Positions 33,121-43,049 are shown, counted from the first letter of the stretch. The stretch is DNA of 64,000 bases from HKCCE3408 sp039183205 (GCA_039183205.1 JBCDBR010000005.1:62001-126000), one strand, 5' to 3'. Made by a program: numbers and translations. The notes: a model not told the origin generated them from the letters alone.

Positions 33121-34181
33121 TGGACCGCCTCCATATCTTGTGCTGCTGGAAGGTTGTTCGCGATTTCTGCGAATTCCGCGCTGTGGTCGGCGCCGCGCGC
33201 ATCGCGATGTCCGAAACACTGCAAAATCAATGCGCCCTCGGCATCGAAGGCTTCGATAGACACGACCGGGCCGCGTCTTGTGGCCCTTTCGACCCGCCAC
33301 AGCTCTGCCACGTGGTCGGCTCTGAGATGTAGGTTGAACCCGGGATCCATGACATTCTGCCACGGCCCCATGGGCATGAGACGGTAAATCGGTCCCGTAT
33401 GGATCTGAATGCACCCCCGGTTGCCGACAATAATCGTCACGGGCGTCTCGCCCGCAGCAAGCTGTTCCAGTGCTGCGTTCAAGCCCGTCAATCCAAGCGG
33501 CTCGGCAAAGGGCGCACCGACGCAGCGATAAGCACCAAGCCGGTTCATCTCAAGCTTCGATATCAGCTGCATAAAATGATCGGTATCGGTCGTCTGCACC
33601 CATTGGCTGCGCAACAGATCCACTTTGGCCGGGTTGGATTTCGCCGGTTCGGCCGGCGCGCGTGGGGCAAGAGCCGGCTTTGGGGATGCGCGCGGATCGG
33701 CAAGCGCGTCAATCAATCCCTTCCAGGCCGACAGATCGGAACCCGCGCGCAAAATCACTTTGTGGACGGCATCTCCTGCGGCGTCGAAAATTTGGAGAGA
33801 CCTGCGCACTGCGCCGTCGGTCGTCTCCTTCTCCACCGCATAGGCATGACACCAATGGTGTGGAAAAATTCTCAGATCGATTTGCTCGGCCGCCACCATG
33901 GCCAGATGATCACCTGATTTGTAATTGTCATAGATGCCGATCTTTTCATGTACCGCACTGACGTTGCGCGTCAGCGCCATAACTTCACCCAACCGCGCAA
34001 CCCACGGCATCAAACAATCGGGCGACGCGCGCACGGCTGTGCTTCCGATGCCGAGATGTGCGGCGACCAGTTCAGCCTCCGAAATGCGTAGCTTGTCAGC
34101 CATGTCCCGCGGGCGCATTTTCGGATTCTCCTGCACGGCGGTGCGGATTGCGTTGACATCTATTGCGTCGTTCTGATCCAT
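33117..34181 (-). CDS. hmuS: haem-degrading/haem-trafficking factor HmuS
   Basis: A 354-residue cytoplasmic protein of the HemS/ChuS family, made of two similar halves joined near residue 180. The C-terminal half has MNRLGAYRCVGAPFAEPL and GCIQIHTGPIYRLMPMGPWQNVMDPGFN, and the N-terminal half has MALTRNVSAVHEKIGIYDNY and LRIFPHHWCHAYAVE. The linker is alanine/proline-rich (PKPALAPRAPAEPAKS). HmuS accepts imported haem and either carries or degrades it. It is the first gene of the operon; AAGAGG stands before its ATG. No TonB-dependent haem receptor (hmuR) is in the window. Confidence 0.95.
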   Translation of the reverse strand: MDQNDAIDVNAIRTAVQENPKMRPRDMADKLRISEAELVAAHLGIGSTAVRASPDCLMPWVARLGEVMALTRNVSAVHEKIGIYDNYKSGDHLAMVAAEQIDLRIFPHHWCHAYAVEKETTDGAVRRSLQIFDAAGDAVHKVILRAGSDLSAWKGLIDALADPRASPKPALAPRAPAEPAKSNPAKVDLLRSQWVQTTDTDHFMQLISKLEMNRLGAYRCVGAPFAEPLGLTGLNAALEQLAAGETPVTIIVGNRGCIQIHTGPIYRLMPMGPWQNVMDPGFNLHLRADHVAELWRVERATRRGPVVSIEAFDAEGALILQCFGHRDARGADHSAEFAEIANNLPAAQDMEAVQ

Positions 34182-34748
34182 GATCAGATAAAGCCTCTTA
34201 TTTTACGTGCGAAATTTCAGCTCCTTGGGCGCAGCGCCGCAGACAGTTTGCGGCCACTCGAAAGACCTTGGCTAACAGCTGACGTATTTCCGACAGTTTC
34301 ACTCAGGTGTTTTTGCAACGCAACCTCAATTGCACCGCGCGGTCCCAACCGGGTCAATTTAGCGCGCAGGCAAGTCTGTGCTGTCCAGACAGAGTTATGT
34401 TCAAATTTTCGTGGTTTTGAAGGCGCCGCGGAAAGTGAATGATCGGCTCAAGAGATTGTGGCGGCGCGCGAGTTGGACAAGCTGATCACGAAGGGAAGCC
34501 TGGATCACTCAAATCCCAAGGCCTGCAAATTGAAGGGTGCTTCAGGCCATGGTGCCTACCCGACAAAAGCGGTCAACATTTGAAAGGCGCACGCGTCGGG
34601 TCATGGGGATGGCACGGCACATGTTGCACTTGAGGGCGGCTCCGAAGGATGATGAGGCTATGCGCCTGGCGGTGATCTTGTTGGCGAGTTTCAGGACCGT
34701 TTCATTTTCGCTTAGCTGCATGATTCACGAGCTGAAAAACGCGCGGTG
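34182..34748. other. intergenic accessory stretch upstream of hmuS; no convincing gene
   Basis: About 570 bases lie between the hmuS start and the transposase remnant. The first 60-70 bases should hold the hmuS promoter and leader (AAGAGG ribosome site, and an AT-rich TTATTTTACG around 34198-34207). Iron-responsive control is expected for this operon, but I could not identify a clear Irr or RirA box; a short GAAATTTC palindrome at about 34211-34218 is the only candidate. Beyond that, only short frames with poor coding character occur. The last 50 bases before 34749 may already belong to the insertion sequence end. Confidence 0.5.
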
Positions 34749-35290
34749 AAATGAACGGCCTTTTCTGGCTGACGGATGCGCAGATTCCGTGTCTTGACCG
34801 CTTTTGCCCACGTCCCATGGCAAGCCTCGCATTGATGATCGGCGTGTCTTGAGTGGGGTTATCTTCATCAATCGCAATGGGTTAGGGTGGCGCGGTGCCC
34901 CGGCCGCCTATGGCCCGCGCAAGACGCTGTAGAACCGTTGGACGCGGTGGAGCGATAAGGGCGTCTTCGCCCGGATGATGGTGGACCCGGCGGCCGAACA
35001 CGGCGAAGAGAAAACCGTAATGATCGACGCGACCCATCTGAAGGCACTCCGCGCCGCGATCAGTTTGGGCGCCAAAAATGGGGCGCGGTCGCCGGATCGG
35101 CCGCACCAAGGACGGCATGAACACGAAGCGACATGGCATCTGCAACAGCACGGGTCGGCCCCTGAACCTGTTTGTAACAGCCGGTCAGGTCAGCGATTAC
35201 ATCCGCGCTGCTCGGTGGCTTGCCAAATGTCAAATGGCTGCTCGGAGATCGCGGTTATGACGTTCCCGTTCAAGGCTTTAGTGAGGTTGA
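34749..35290 (+). pseudogene. decayed IS5-family (IS427-type) transposase
   Basis: Three reading frames in turn spell a known IS427-group transposase. The first gives NGLFWLTDAQIPCLDRF, the second gives KPRIDDRRVLSGVIFINRNG, and after a stop (around 34929-34931) RWSDKGVFARMM and EEKTVMIDATHLKA with the first catalytic aspartate. The third gives GRIGRTKDGMNTK-like text and NLFVTAGQVSDYI, and a last shift gives KWLLGDRGYDV with the second aspartate. The catalytic glutamate and the C-terminal third are missing. At least one in-frame stop and several frameshifts show it is inactive. The remnant ends about 20 bases from the 3' end of tRNA-Leu. Confidence 0.87.
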
Positions 35291-35308
35291 CACACTTATA
35301 AGAAGAAA

Positions 35309-35395
35309 TGGTGCCCAGGAGAGGACTCGAACCTCCACGTCCGTAAGGACACTGGCACCTGAAGCCAGCGCGTCTACCAGTTCCGCCACCTGGGC
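35309..35395 (-). tRNA. tRNA-Leu (anticodon CAG), CCA encoded
   Basis: An 87-base tRNA on the minus strand. The acceptor stem GCCCAGG (35395-35389) pairs with CCTGGGC before the encoded ACCA end. The D-arm is TGGCGGAACTGGTAGACGCG-like, the anticodon stem-loop is CTGGC-TTCAGGT-GCCAG with anticodon CAG, a long variable arm is present (TGTCCTTACGGACG), and the T-loop is GGTTCGAGTCC. The long variable arm and anticodon fix the leucine identity. Confidence 0.97.
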
Positions 35396-35446
35396 CGGTG
35401 TCGTGCCGGGGCAGCTATCGTGCGGCTAGGTAGGTGTCAACGGCAA

Positions 35447-38400
35447 TCAGTAATCGCGTTCAAAGAAAACGCCGATCCCACTCTCGCCACTTGAACTCAC
35501 ACCACCGCGCGCGGTGATCGACGGGGTGAGATCAATGTTCAAGGTGACGCCAGTACCGTCCTCATCCACTGTAAAATTTGTGTATATGTTTTCAGATAGA
35601 TAGCGGCCCGCGCTGACAATTGCATTGCCCTCGTCGTCGGTTTGAAGGTCGAAATTGTCCAGACCCAACCCTTCCCGTAGCCGGGTCAGTATACCTGAGC
35701 CACCGCCTGTTAGGCTGGCCACACCATCCGCCAATTGCAGCGCTTGAAGTGCTGACAGGTTCGACAACGAACGGCCAAAGAAGAGCTGCGCCAAAACCTC
35801 GTCCTCGGGCAGATCGGGCGCTGAGGTAAAGCTGACAACTGGCGCAGAGGCTGGGCCTTCGAGCACGATGGTGATCGTGTATTCGCCGGATTGGGTTTCG
35901 GCCGCGAGCGACAGGTAAGGATCTCCGCCGCGCAAGGTGACGCTGCCTTCGCGCAGATCAAGCCGCTGACCCAAGATCGACAGACGTCCCCGGATGAGTT
36001 CAAAGCTCCCTGATGCTATGACATCGGCCGCTGTGCCACCCAAGCGCAGTGTACCGCCCATTTCCGCATCAATCCCGCGACCGCGCAAAAAAATCTGCCC
36101 GGGCGCGGACAGGCCGATATCAAGGCCAATTGCCGAACTACCGCTTGGGCCACTTGATGCGTCTAAAAGGCCCGCATTGGCGCGTGTTTGACGTTCGGCC
36201 GCTGTCTCTCCGACATGGCGGATCTCGGGGATTTCTCCGGCCGCACCCAAATTGGATTCCGGCACCCGGATTTCTACGGTGCCGAAATCGACCTGGCCTA
36301 CAAGATTGGATGCGCCCGCCAAGGCGCCCGTGAAGGTCAAAGCGGCATCAATGGCGGCCTCGAAAAGCTCCGGATCCACAACGCGGCCGTTTGCCATCTC
36401 GATAGACAGACTGCCTGGCAGCCCCGGTTGCGCAAGCCCAACGCGACCCGAAACCGCGACCGATCCGCCCGTGTTTAGCGCAGCATTCATGACAATATCG
36501 GCTGACCCGCCGCGGATGTCGGCGCGCGCCGACATGTTTTCCAGCGACACGTTCCGGGAAGGGACACCAAGCCGCGCGTCCGAGACGCTGATTTGGCCTG
36601 CAAGCGCGCCAAGATCGGCAGGCCCGCGGATGTTGAGATCGAAACTTGCCAGGCCCGAGAGCGTTTGTGGCGCCAAAAGCGGATTGGCCAATGCCAAAGG
36701 CAAAACGCCTGAGGCGACGGCATCAAGCGCCAATTCACGCGTTGCTGTGCCGGATAAATCCGCCCGCAAACCAATTGGACCGATCAGCTCCGCGTCAAAG
36801 GCAAATGGTCCGCTGTCGACTTGCGTGATGTCGGCCTGAATTGCAACGGCCCCAGGTATTGTCTGGGTGAAAATCTCGGCGTCGCGCAAATTCGCCGAAA
36901 CGGACAAATTCGTCTCTGACCGGCCAGTTCGTCCCGAAATCTCGGCCGATACCTCTTGGCCCGAGAGTGTAAGCGTATCGATGGTTACGTGATCGGCCGT
37001 GCCGGCGATCTGACCGGCCAGGACAGTTTGCCCGTCAAAAAGCGCTGACGGCACCGCATCGCTGAGCCGCAGGTCCCGGCCGGTCGCCTCGAACCGGCTG
37101 CTGAATTGCCGCGACACGACCTCTGCATCCGCATGCAGTTCGGCCGACAGGCCGCCGCCCAGGGTTTGGCCGGCCAACGCGCTCAGACGCGACAGATCCG
37201 GTAAATTCAGATCGATCGTTGCGGATATCGGAAAGTCGGCCGCGTCAGGCGCCGCGGTGATCTCAGCAACAAGCGCGCCATAGTCCGTTTCGATTTCGAG
37301 ATCCGGCAGAACATATGCGGTTCCTCCGCCATCGCGCGTTGCCAAACCGGATAGGCGCACAGGACCGGCCAAGCGCGGATCGGCCAGCGCTGCATCGCTT
37401 AGTGCGGCATTAAATTCTAGGCGGGCGCGTTCGGTGGATAACTGACCTTCGGCTTCCAACGACAGCGCGGTTCCGGCAAGAGACAGACCATCGAGTTCCA
37501 GCCCCGCCGCGTCCCGTTGTAGGCGCCCGCTGAGCCGTGTTTGCCCGGACAGCAGTTCATTCGGGATCAATCCAATGACGCGGAGAGACCGTGTTTCGGC
37601 TTCAAATCGGGTCTCGAACGCACCCGAAAGCAGCTCGGCGGCTAGCTCGATCTCTGCCTCTGCCCGCCCAGCCAAAGGCTGATCGATCAAAAGACCAAAT
37701 GGCGACAAGTCGGCTGCGTTGAGACGTATTTCGGCATCAAGATCAAGCCGGCCATCGCCAGGCATCGCGGCGAAACGGCCGGTCAGACGCGCGGTGGCGC
37801 TGCGCAGGTTGATGTCGTCGGCAAAGATCCCGGTTTCAGGCGCCCAATTCGCCTGCAAACCCAGTGTGACGCGATTGCCAAGGGCAGCGGCAATAGCCGG
37901 GTCTTGATGCGTAAGGCCCGCAACCTCGATCGCAAGACTACCGGCAAAGCCCGTGATGTTCGCGCCGTCCCGCCCAATGGTGCCATCAAGCAAAAGCTGG
38001 GTCGCGGGGGCTGACAAGCCACGGGACCGCAACCCGTCTAGATCGACCGCACCCGCGACGGTATCCCCGGACCGGCTGTCATAGGTCAGCGCAAGCGTTG
38101 CGCCATCGATATCCGCGGCGCCGCCGGGAAGGGTTAAAACCGATTGCCCCTCGGGCGGTAGAAGGCGCCCGCTCAGGTCAAAGCGGACAGGTTGCCCTTG
38201 GGCGTCAAGTTCGAGATCACCATCCAGCGAAACCGCGGCCGCTCGAACGGTCAAATCATCCAGACTTAGCGCACCGGAGCTTGCGCGTGTCGCGCGCGCG
38301 GTAATCTCGGCGTCCGGGCCCAGGAAGGTTTCTAGATCGCCGGACACAATTGGTGACAGATCGCCCGACATTTCGAAATCATACCCGATATCGCCGGTAT

Positions 38401-39169
38401 CGCGCCGGGCGCTTGTGGCTGTGCCGCTCAGGCGATCTACGCCCTCTGTGATAAGCGCAAACTCCGCCGCGAACGCATCAAAGGGACCTTCACCTGCAAC
38501 TCTTAGCGCCGCGGACGGCGCGCCTTCGATCCCAAGAAGGTTCACCGCAAGCCCGTCTGCCGCTTCGGTTACGGACAGATCGATTGCTGCGACTTGCGTT
38601 GCGTTATCATAGCTGGCCTCGAGGCTGATATTCCCCATCGGTCCGTCGAGCCGCGTTATGTCCAAAGACACCTCGCCCGCACCGCCTGCAAGTGACAAGG
38701 AGACGTTCGCAGTTGCGGCGACCGCTTCGCCCAGGATCGGCGCGCCAAGTTCCAATCGGCCAATTTCGGCCAGCGCGATTTCGATAGAGATCGGCAGATC
38801 AGGTAAGGCAAAGGCCGTCGCTTCGGGAGCCGGCGGGGCATTTTCGGTTATCGGTGGCCGTGAAACCCGTACGAAATCTGCCGTCAGCGCCGTGATTGCG
38901 ATGCGCCCGCGAAGCACCGCTGCACGGTTCCAATCCAACACGGCGCCTTCGATTTCCAGCCAAACGCCCTGATCATCGGAAACAGTGAGGCGGTCGAGCG
39001 ATGCTTGGGCCGACAAAGCGCCACGAAACCCTTGTAAATCGACCTGCCGTGCGGCGCCGTCGCTCAGCGCGTCTTCGATAAAGCGGACTATCCGCCCTTC
39101 GTCATCCGATTGCGCGCATGCGCCGATCGGAAGCCATAAAAGTACCAAGATTGCTGCGAAAATTCTCAA
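35447..39169 (-). CDS. tamB: translocation and assembly module subunit TamB
   Basis: A protein of about 1,240 residues, anchored at the inner membrane by an N-terminal helix (RIFAAILVLLWLPIGACAQ) and spanning the periplasm with a long beta-rich AsmA/TamB body. The C-terminal TamB domain is visible: GGTLRLGGTAADVIASGSFE, RGRLSILGQRLDLREGSVTL, DEVLAQLFFGRSLSNLSALQ and the final SGIGVFFERDY. No ATG stands at the start. TTG 39169 overlaps the tamA stop as TTGA and leads straight into the anchor. With TamA it forms an envelope-spanning complex that supports outer-membrane protein or lipid traffic. Confidence 0.95.
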   Translation of the reverse strand: MRIFAAILVLLWLPIGACAQSDDEGRIVRFIEDALSDGAARQVDLQGFRGALSAQASLDRLTVSDDQGVWLEIEGAVLDWNRAAVLRGRIAITALTADFVRVSRPPITENAPPAPEATAFALPDLPISIEIALAEIGRLELGAPILGEAVAATANVSLSLAGGAGEVSLDITRLDGPMGNISLEASYDNATQVAAIDLSVTEAADGLAVNLLGIEGAPSAALRVAGEGPFDAFAAEFALITEGVDRLSGTATSARRDTGDIGYDFEMSGDLSPIVSGDLETFLGPDAEITARATRASSGALSLDDLTVRAAAVSLDGDLELDAQGQPVRFDLSGRLLPPEGQSVLTLPGGAADIDGATLALTYDSRSGDTVAGAVDLDGLRSRGLSAPATQLLLDGTIGRDGANITGFAGSLAIEVAGLTHQDPAIAAALGNRVTLGLQANWAPETGIFADDINLRSATARLTGRFAAMPGDGRLDLDAEIRLNAADLSPFGLLIDQPLAGRAEAEIELAAELLSGAFETRFEAETRSLRVIGLIPNELLSGQTRLSGRLQRDAAGLELDGLSLAGTALSLEAEGQLSTERARLEFNAALSDAALADPRLAGPVRLSGLATRDGGGTAYVLPDLEIETDYGALVAEITAAPDAADFPISATIDLNLPDLSRLSALAGQTLGGGLSAELHADAEVVSRQFSSRFEATGRDLRLSDAVPSALFDGQTVLAGQIAGTADHVTIDTLTLSGQEVSAEISGRTGRSETNLSVSANLRDAEIFTQTIPGAVAIQADITQVDSGPFAFDAELIGPIGLRADLSGTATRELALDAVASGVLPLALANPLLAPQTLSGLASFDLNIRGPADLGALAGQISVSDARLGVPSRNVSLENMSARADIRGGSADIVMNAALNTGGSVAVSGRVGLAQPGLPGSLSIEMANGRVVDPELFEAAIDAALTFTGALAGASNLVGQVDFGTVEIRVPESNLGAAGEIPEIRHVGETAAERQTRANAGLLDASSGPSGSSAIGLDIGLSAPGQIFLRGRGIDAEMGGTLRLGGTAADVIASGSFELIRGRLSILGQRLDLREGSVTLRGGDPYLSLAAETQSGEYTITIVLEGPASAPVVSFTSAPDLPEDEVLAQLFFGRSLSNLSALQALQLADGVASLTGGGSGILTRLREGLGLDNFDLQTDDEGNAIVSAGRYLSENIYTNFTVDEDGTGVTLNIDLTPSITARGGVSSSGESGIGVFFERDY

Positions 39170-40941
39170 AACGCCTGTCCGATGCCGATGTAGATAAATA
39201 CGTCGTTGTCTGGGTCGGGGCCAGATACGGGCGCTGCCAGGTCCAATCGTATGGCGCCAAGTGCGGTGTTGTACCTCACACCGACGCCTGCGCCCGAATG
39301 CCATTCGCCGCTATCGTCCCAGAGCGCGTCCGCCGCGATGTAGCCCGCGTCGTAAAAGGCGACCAGACCAATAGCATCTGTGACATCTTGGCGAAGCTCT
39401 CCGGACAGTCCAACGAATGATCGCCCGCCAGAATCTTCGCCATCCTGCACTGCGCCCAATCCTCTGAAGTCTTGTCCGCGGACGGTTCCGCCGCCGCCGG
39501 AAAAGAACAAGAAATTCGGCGGCAAATCAGTGATGCCGCCGCCCATGACGGTGCCCAATTGCAATCTTCCGGCCAGACGTGTGCTGTTCTGCTCCCCCAG
39601 ACCCGCATAGCCCCGCAAATCCAGCAGTCCACGACCGCCGAACGTGCTGCTGTCGGTGACGAAAAAGGGCGCGACGTTGGCCGACGCATAAAGACCCGAG
39701 GTCGCATCAAGCGGCAAATCCCGGCTGTCATAGGTAAGGCCCACAGGCAAAGTAAGCAGCGTGACGGAACGATCGCTGAAATTGTCAGAGATGTCCGAAT
39801 ATCGAAACCCAACACCGATCTGTCCGACCAAATCGTCTGAAATCTGTTGTTCCACACCAGCCAGGCCATCGAAAACAAATTCGCGAAAGGTTTCTTCGTC
39901 GAGATATTCAACTCCCAACTCTGTCACAAAAGTAGTATCGGGCGTCGCTGTCGCCGGGCGCGCAAACGTTGCGTTAAGGTCGAAATCAGGCGAGCCGGAT
40001 GCCTGGCCGATACCTGTGATCTCTGCATCAAAGCTTAGCCTCTCACCTCCGCCGGTGACGTTGCGATGTATCCAATAGGCCGACAACGTCACACCGTCGA
40101 CACTGGACACTTCGCCACCAAAACCAAGTCGGCGCAGCGGCGCCTCGACCAATTCGCCATCGATATCGATCGTTCCGTCCGGCCTCACAGCGCCTTCGCG
40201 CAGCGCAACAGAGCTGAAAACGCCGGTCCTGCGCAATCGATTTGCGGCGCGATCCAGTTCTGCTGGACTAAATACTTCTCCGGTCGGCAGGCCCGCAATC
40301 TCCAGCACGCGCGCCGTGGGCATCCGGTTTTGGCCTTGCGGCACCAAGTTGCCAAAGCGCAAAACCGGCCCAGGCTCAATTTCGATGACGGCATCCAGCG
40401 TGGCGGAGCGGTTTTGCGCCGTGATGGATTGGTCGGAAACGCGCGCAGTGGCGTGACCGATATCGCGCCACGCATCAATTGCATCGCGTGTTGCATTGCG
40501 CAAAATGCCCGTATTGGCCGGCGCATCCGTGACAAAACCCTCCGTTGCGACCTGTCCCGGCGCCTGCGGGCTGATCGCGACCTCTCCCAGGCGGAACGGT
40601 GCCCCAGCCGCGACACGGATCACGATGCTGTCGATCCTATCCGGGGCGGAAAACGGTGAGATTTGCGCCGCCTCGCGTCCGTCGATTTCAATCGAAATGG
40701 TGCCGGCGAAATAGCCCTGGTCATAAAGGACAGCAAGCAACCGTCCGTATTCGGCACGCGCTGCTGCGACTGTATCGGAGGTCGGCGTTTCGTCGTTGCG
40801 CAACAGAACTGATGTCGCCTCAAGCATGCCGCGCAGTTCGGCATCGTCGCCCACCAATTCCAATACACGTTCCGCCCAGGCGAAATTCGTCGTCGCGCAT
40901 ACAACGATCGCGATGCAAAAGATCGGGCGGAAACGTCTCAA
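39166..40941 (-). CDS. tamA: translocation and assembly module outer-membrane protein TamA
   Basis: A 591-residue outer-membrane protein of the BamA/TamA family. A signal peptide (FCIAIVVCATTNFAWA) is followed by POTRA domains to about residue 260, then the 16-strand barrel. The barrel has a TLLTLPVGLTYDSRDLPLDA repeat start, FLFFSGGGGTVRGQDFRGLG (the conserved loop 6 region with VRGQ), and the last strand GALRLDLAAP-like segment. The terminal residues GIGQAF end in phenylalanine as expected for barrel insertion. It is co-transcribed with tamB. Confidence 0.95.
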   Translation of the reverse strand: MRRFRPIFCIAIVVCATTNFAWAERVLELVGDDAELRGMLEATSVLLRNDETPTSDTVAAARAEYGRLLAVLYDQGYFAGTISIEIDGREAAQISPFSAPDRIDSIVIRVAAGAPFRLGEVAISPQAPGQVATEGFVTDAPANTGILRNATRDAIDAWRDIGHATARVSDQSITAQNRSATLDAVIEIEPGPVLRFGNLVPQGQNRMPTARVLEIAGLPTGEVFSPAELDRAANRLRRTGVFSSVALREGAVRPDGTIDIDGELVEAPLRRLGFGGEVSSVDGVTLSAYWIHRNVTGGGERLSFDAEITGIGQASGSPDFDLNATFARPATATPDTTFVTELGVEYLDEETFREFVFDGLAGVEQQISDDLVGQIGVGFRYSDISDNFSDRSVTLLTLPVGLTYDSRDLPLDATSGLYASANVAPFFVTDSSTFGGRGLLDLRGYAGLGEQNSTRLAGRLQLGTVMGGGITDLPPNFLFFSGGGGTVRGQDFRGLGAVQDGEDSGGRSFVGLSGELRQDVTDAIGLVAFYDAGYIAADALWDDSGEWHSGAGVGVRYNTALGAIRLDLAAPVSGPDPDNDVFIYIGIGQAF

Positions 40942-41072
40942 ACTAGATTCTCAGCGGCAGCTTTCACCGTTCTATCGAAGGCCCATTGCCGCGGCTAGCC
41001 CCGGGACGATTTGCGCCCTTGCCGCGTCGGCAAGGGCCGCCTAACTCCCAATGAAAGCACGAGGAGGCTTCG

Positions 41073-42056
41073 ATGGCGAAACTTGTGACGATCTTCGGCG
41101 GCAGTGGGTTTATTGGCCGGCATGTTGCACAGCGTATGGCAAAGCGCGGCTGGCGGGTGCGTGTCGCGGTGCGTCGACCAAACGAAGCGCTGTTTGTCAA
41201 ACCCTATGGCGCGGTCGGACAGGTGGAGCCTGTCTTGGCGAATGTCCGCGACGATGCCTCTGTTCGGGCCGCGATCCAAGGCGCCGATGCCGTTGTGTCC
41301 TGTGTCTCCGTTACGGTACAGCACGGGAAACAGACGTTCGGGACGATCCAGCATGAAGGAACCGCCCGCATTGCCCGCATTGCAGCAGAGGAAGGCGCAG
41401 GCGCACTGATTCACATTTCAGCAATCGGCGCGGATGCCAAAAGCGACAGCGTTTACGCACAGACCAAAGCCGCGGGTGAAACCGCCATCCAAGAGATGTT
41501 TCCGAACGCTGTGATCCTACGGCCATCGATTATTTTTGGTCCGGGTGATGGGTTTTTCAATCAGTTCGGATCGATGGCCCGCATGATGCCGATCCTGCCG
41601 ATCTTCGGTGCGGAGACTCGGTTTCAACCGGTCTATGTCGGAAATGTCGCCGAAGCGGCAGAAATGGGTGTGCTTGGGTCCGCCGCCCCAGGAATTTACG
41701 AGCTTGGCGGGCCGGAGGTGCGTACGTTTCGGGAATTGATGCAAGAGCTGATGCAGGTCATTCAGCGCCGGCGGCTCATTCTGAATTTGCCGTTCTGGGT
41801 CGGCAATGTAATGGGCGGCGCGCTTAACTTTGCGCAAGCGCTGACATTGGGGCTATTTAAGAATACGCTTGTGACGCCCGACCAAATTAAGCTCCTGAAG
41901 ATCGATAACGTCGCATCTGCACATCTTCCGGGATTAGCTGAGTTGGGTATCGAACCTGTCGCGATGGAAGCGATCTTGCCCGAATACCTTTGGCCCTATC
42001 GTCCGTCGGGGCAATACGCTGAGATCAAAGACAGCGCACGCGACATGCGAACTTAG
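41073..42056 (+). CDS. complex I NDUFA9-family NAD(P)-binding protein
   Basis: A 327-residue atypical SDR. The N-terminal nucleotide-binding segment is LVTIFGGSGFIGRHVAQRMA, followed by RVAVRRP, ADAVVSCVSVT, ALIHISAIGADAKSDSVYAQ (catalytic region without the strict YxxxK spacing), and FGPGDGFFNQFGSMARMMP. This wording matches the NDUFA9-like proteins of alphaproteobacteria, related to an accessory subunit of mitochondrial complex I. AGGAGG stands before the ATG. The gene ends in a 4-base convergent overlap with uppP. Confidence 0.93.
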   Translation: MAKLVTIFGGSGFIGRHVAQRMAKRGWRVRVAVRRPNEALFVKPYGAVGQVEPVLANVRDDASVRAAIQGADAVVSCVSVTVQHGKQTFGTIQHEGTARIARIAAEEGAGALIHISAIGADAKSDSVYAQTKAAGETAIQEMFPNAVILRPSIIFGPGDGFFNQFGSMARMMPILPIFGAETRFQPVYVGNVAEAAEMGVLGSAAPGIYELGGPEVRTFRELMQELMQVIQRRRLILNLPFWVGNVMGGALNFAQALTLGLFKNTLVTPDQIKLLKIDNVASAHLPGLAELGIEPVAMEAILPEYLWPYRPSGQYAEIKDSARDMRT

Positions 42057-42856
42057 GAATAGGCAATGATCAGCAACGTAACGCCAAGAATGATGCGGTA
42101 AATCACATAGGGCGTGAAGCTGACGGACCGCAAAAGCCGCATCATCAGGAAGAGCGCCGCGAGTGCTGACAGCAACGCAAAGACTGCTGCTATGGCGCCA
42201 TCGCGGGCGGCTTGGGCATCGGCCGTTGCAATGACCTCTCCGGTCAGAAACGCGCCAGACGCAATGATCGTTGGGATCGACATCAGCATTGCCAGTCGGG
42301 CTGAGTCTTCTCGCCCGTATCCCAAAAGGCGGCCTGAGGTGATGGTGATCCCGGATCTCGATGTGCCCGGAATGAGCGAGACCGCCTGCCACAGCCCCAT
42401 GATGAATGCGTGCCGTAAGGTCCAGTGTTCTGCGCGGCGGTCTGTCGCGCCGCGTTGATCCGCCCAGTACAGCACCAGCCCAAAGACCAGCGTGGTCCAT
42501 CCCACAACGGTGATGGATCGCAGTGCTTGATCAAGCCCTGTCGCCGCAAGAAAAACACCAAAAACCGCAACCGGTATTGTACCGATCGCAAGGCATAAGG
42601 CCAGAAATGCGCCGCGCGTGTCGATCTTGCCTTGGATCAGCCTCAGCGAACCCCAAAGTGTTTCGCGGACGTCGGACCAAAAGTACAGGATCACCGCACC
42701 CAACGTCCCGACATGCACGGCGACATCGATGACCTGCCCTTGGTCTTCAAGCCCGGTTAGACCCGGCAAAAGAATCAAGTGGCCGGAGGATGACACCGGA
42801 AGAAACTCGGTAATTCCCTGAATCAGGGCCACAATCAAGAGATGGTAGAGGCTCAT
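42053..42856 (-). CDS. uppP: undecaprenyl-diphosphatase
   Basis: A 267-residue inner-membrane phosphatase that recycles undecaprenyl pyrophosphate for cell-wall synthesis (BacA). Catalytic motifs are GITEFLPVSSSGHLIL near the start (residues 14-29) and GTSRSGITITSGRLLG at about residues 166-181. Seven to eight helices can be traced. The ATG at 42856 is preferred because AGGA stands a few bases upstream; ATG 42868 is also in frame. Confidence 0.95.
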   Translation of the reverse strand: MSLYHLLIVALIQGITEFLPVSSSGHLILLPGLTGLEDQGQVIDVAVHVGTLGAVILYFWSDVRETLWGSLRLIQGKIDTRGAFLALCLAIGTIPVAVFGVFLAATGLDQALRSITVVGWTTLVFGLVLYWADQRGATDRRAEHWTLRHAFIMGLWQAVSLIPGTSRSGITITSGRLLGYGREDSARLAMLMSIPTIIASGAFLTGEVIATADAQAARDGAIAAVFALLSALAALFLMMRLLRSVSFTPYVIYRIILGVTLLIIAYS

Positions 42857-43049
42857 GGTCCTATGCATAACCCGGTAAGTATATGAAATTAAACACCCAA
42901 GATGAGATCGGAACGCATTATGACCTTATTTCCCCCGAGATCCGCTATTTGCACACCAGATGGGGAATTTTTTTTCGATAAAGGTCAATATTGCTGTCTT
43001 TTATCACTCCGATGCGTTAGGTATAGCGGCCGAGCAAGCGGAGGAATTC

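Noticed and set aside
33121..33414. Long N-terminal extension of hmuT
   Set aside because: It overlaps hmuS in another frame; the ATG at 33120 is followed by a clean signal peptide.
34248..34748. Short plus-strand frames between hmuS and the transposase remnant
   Set aside because: They have poor coding character and no recognisable domain; treated as non-coding or decayed sequence.
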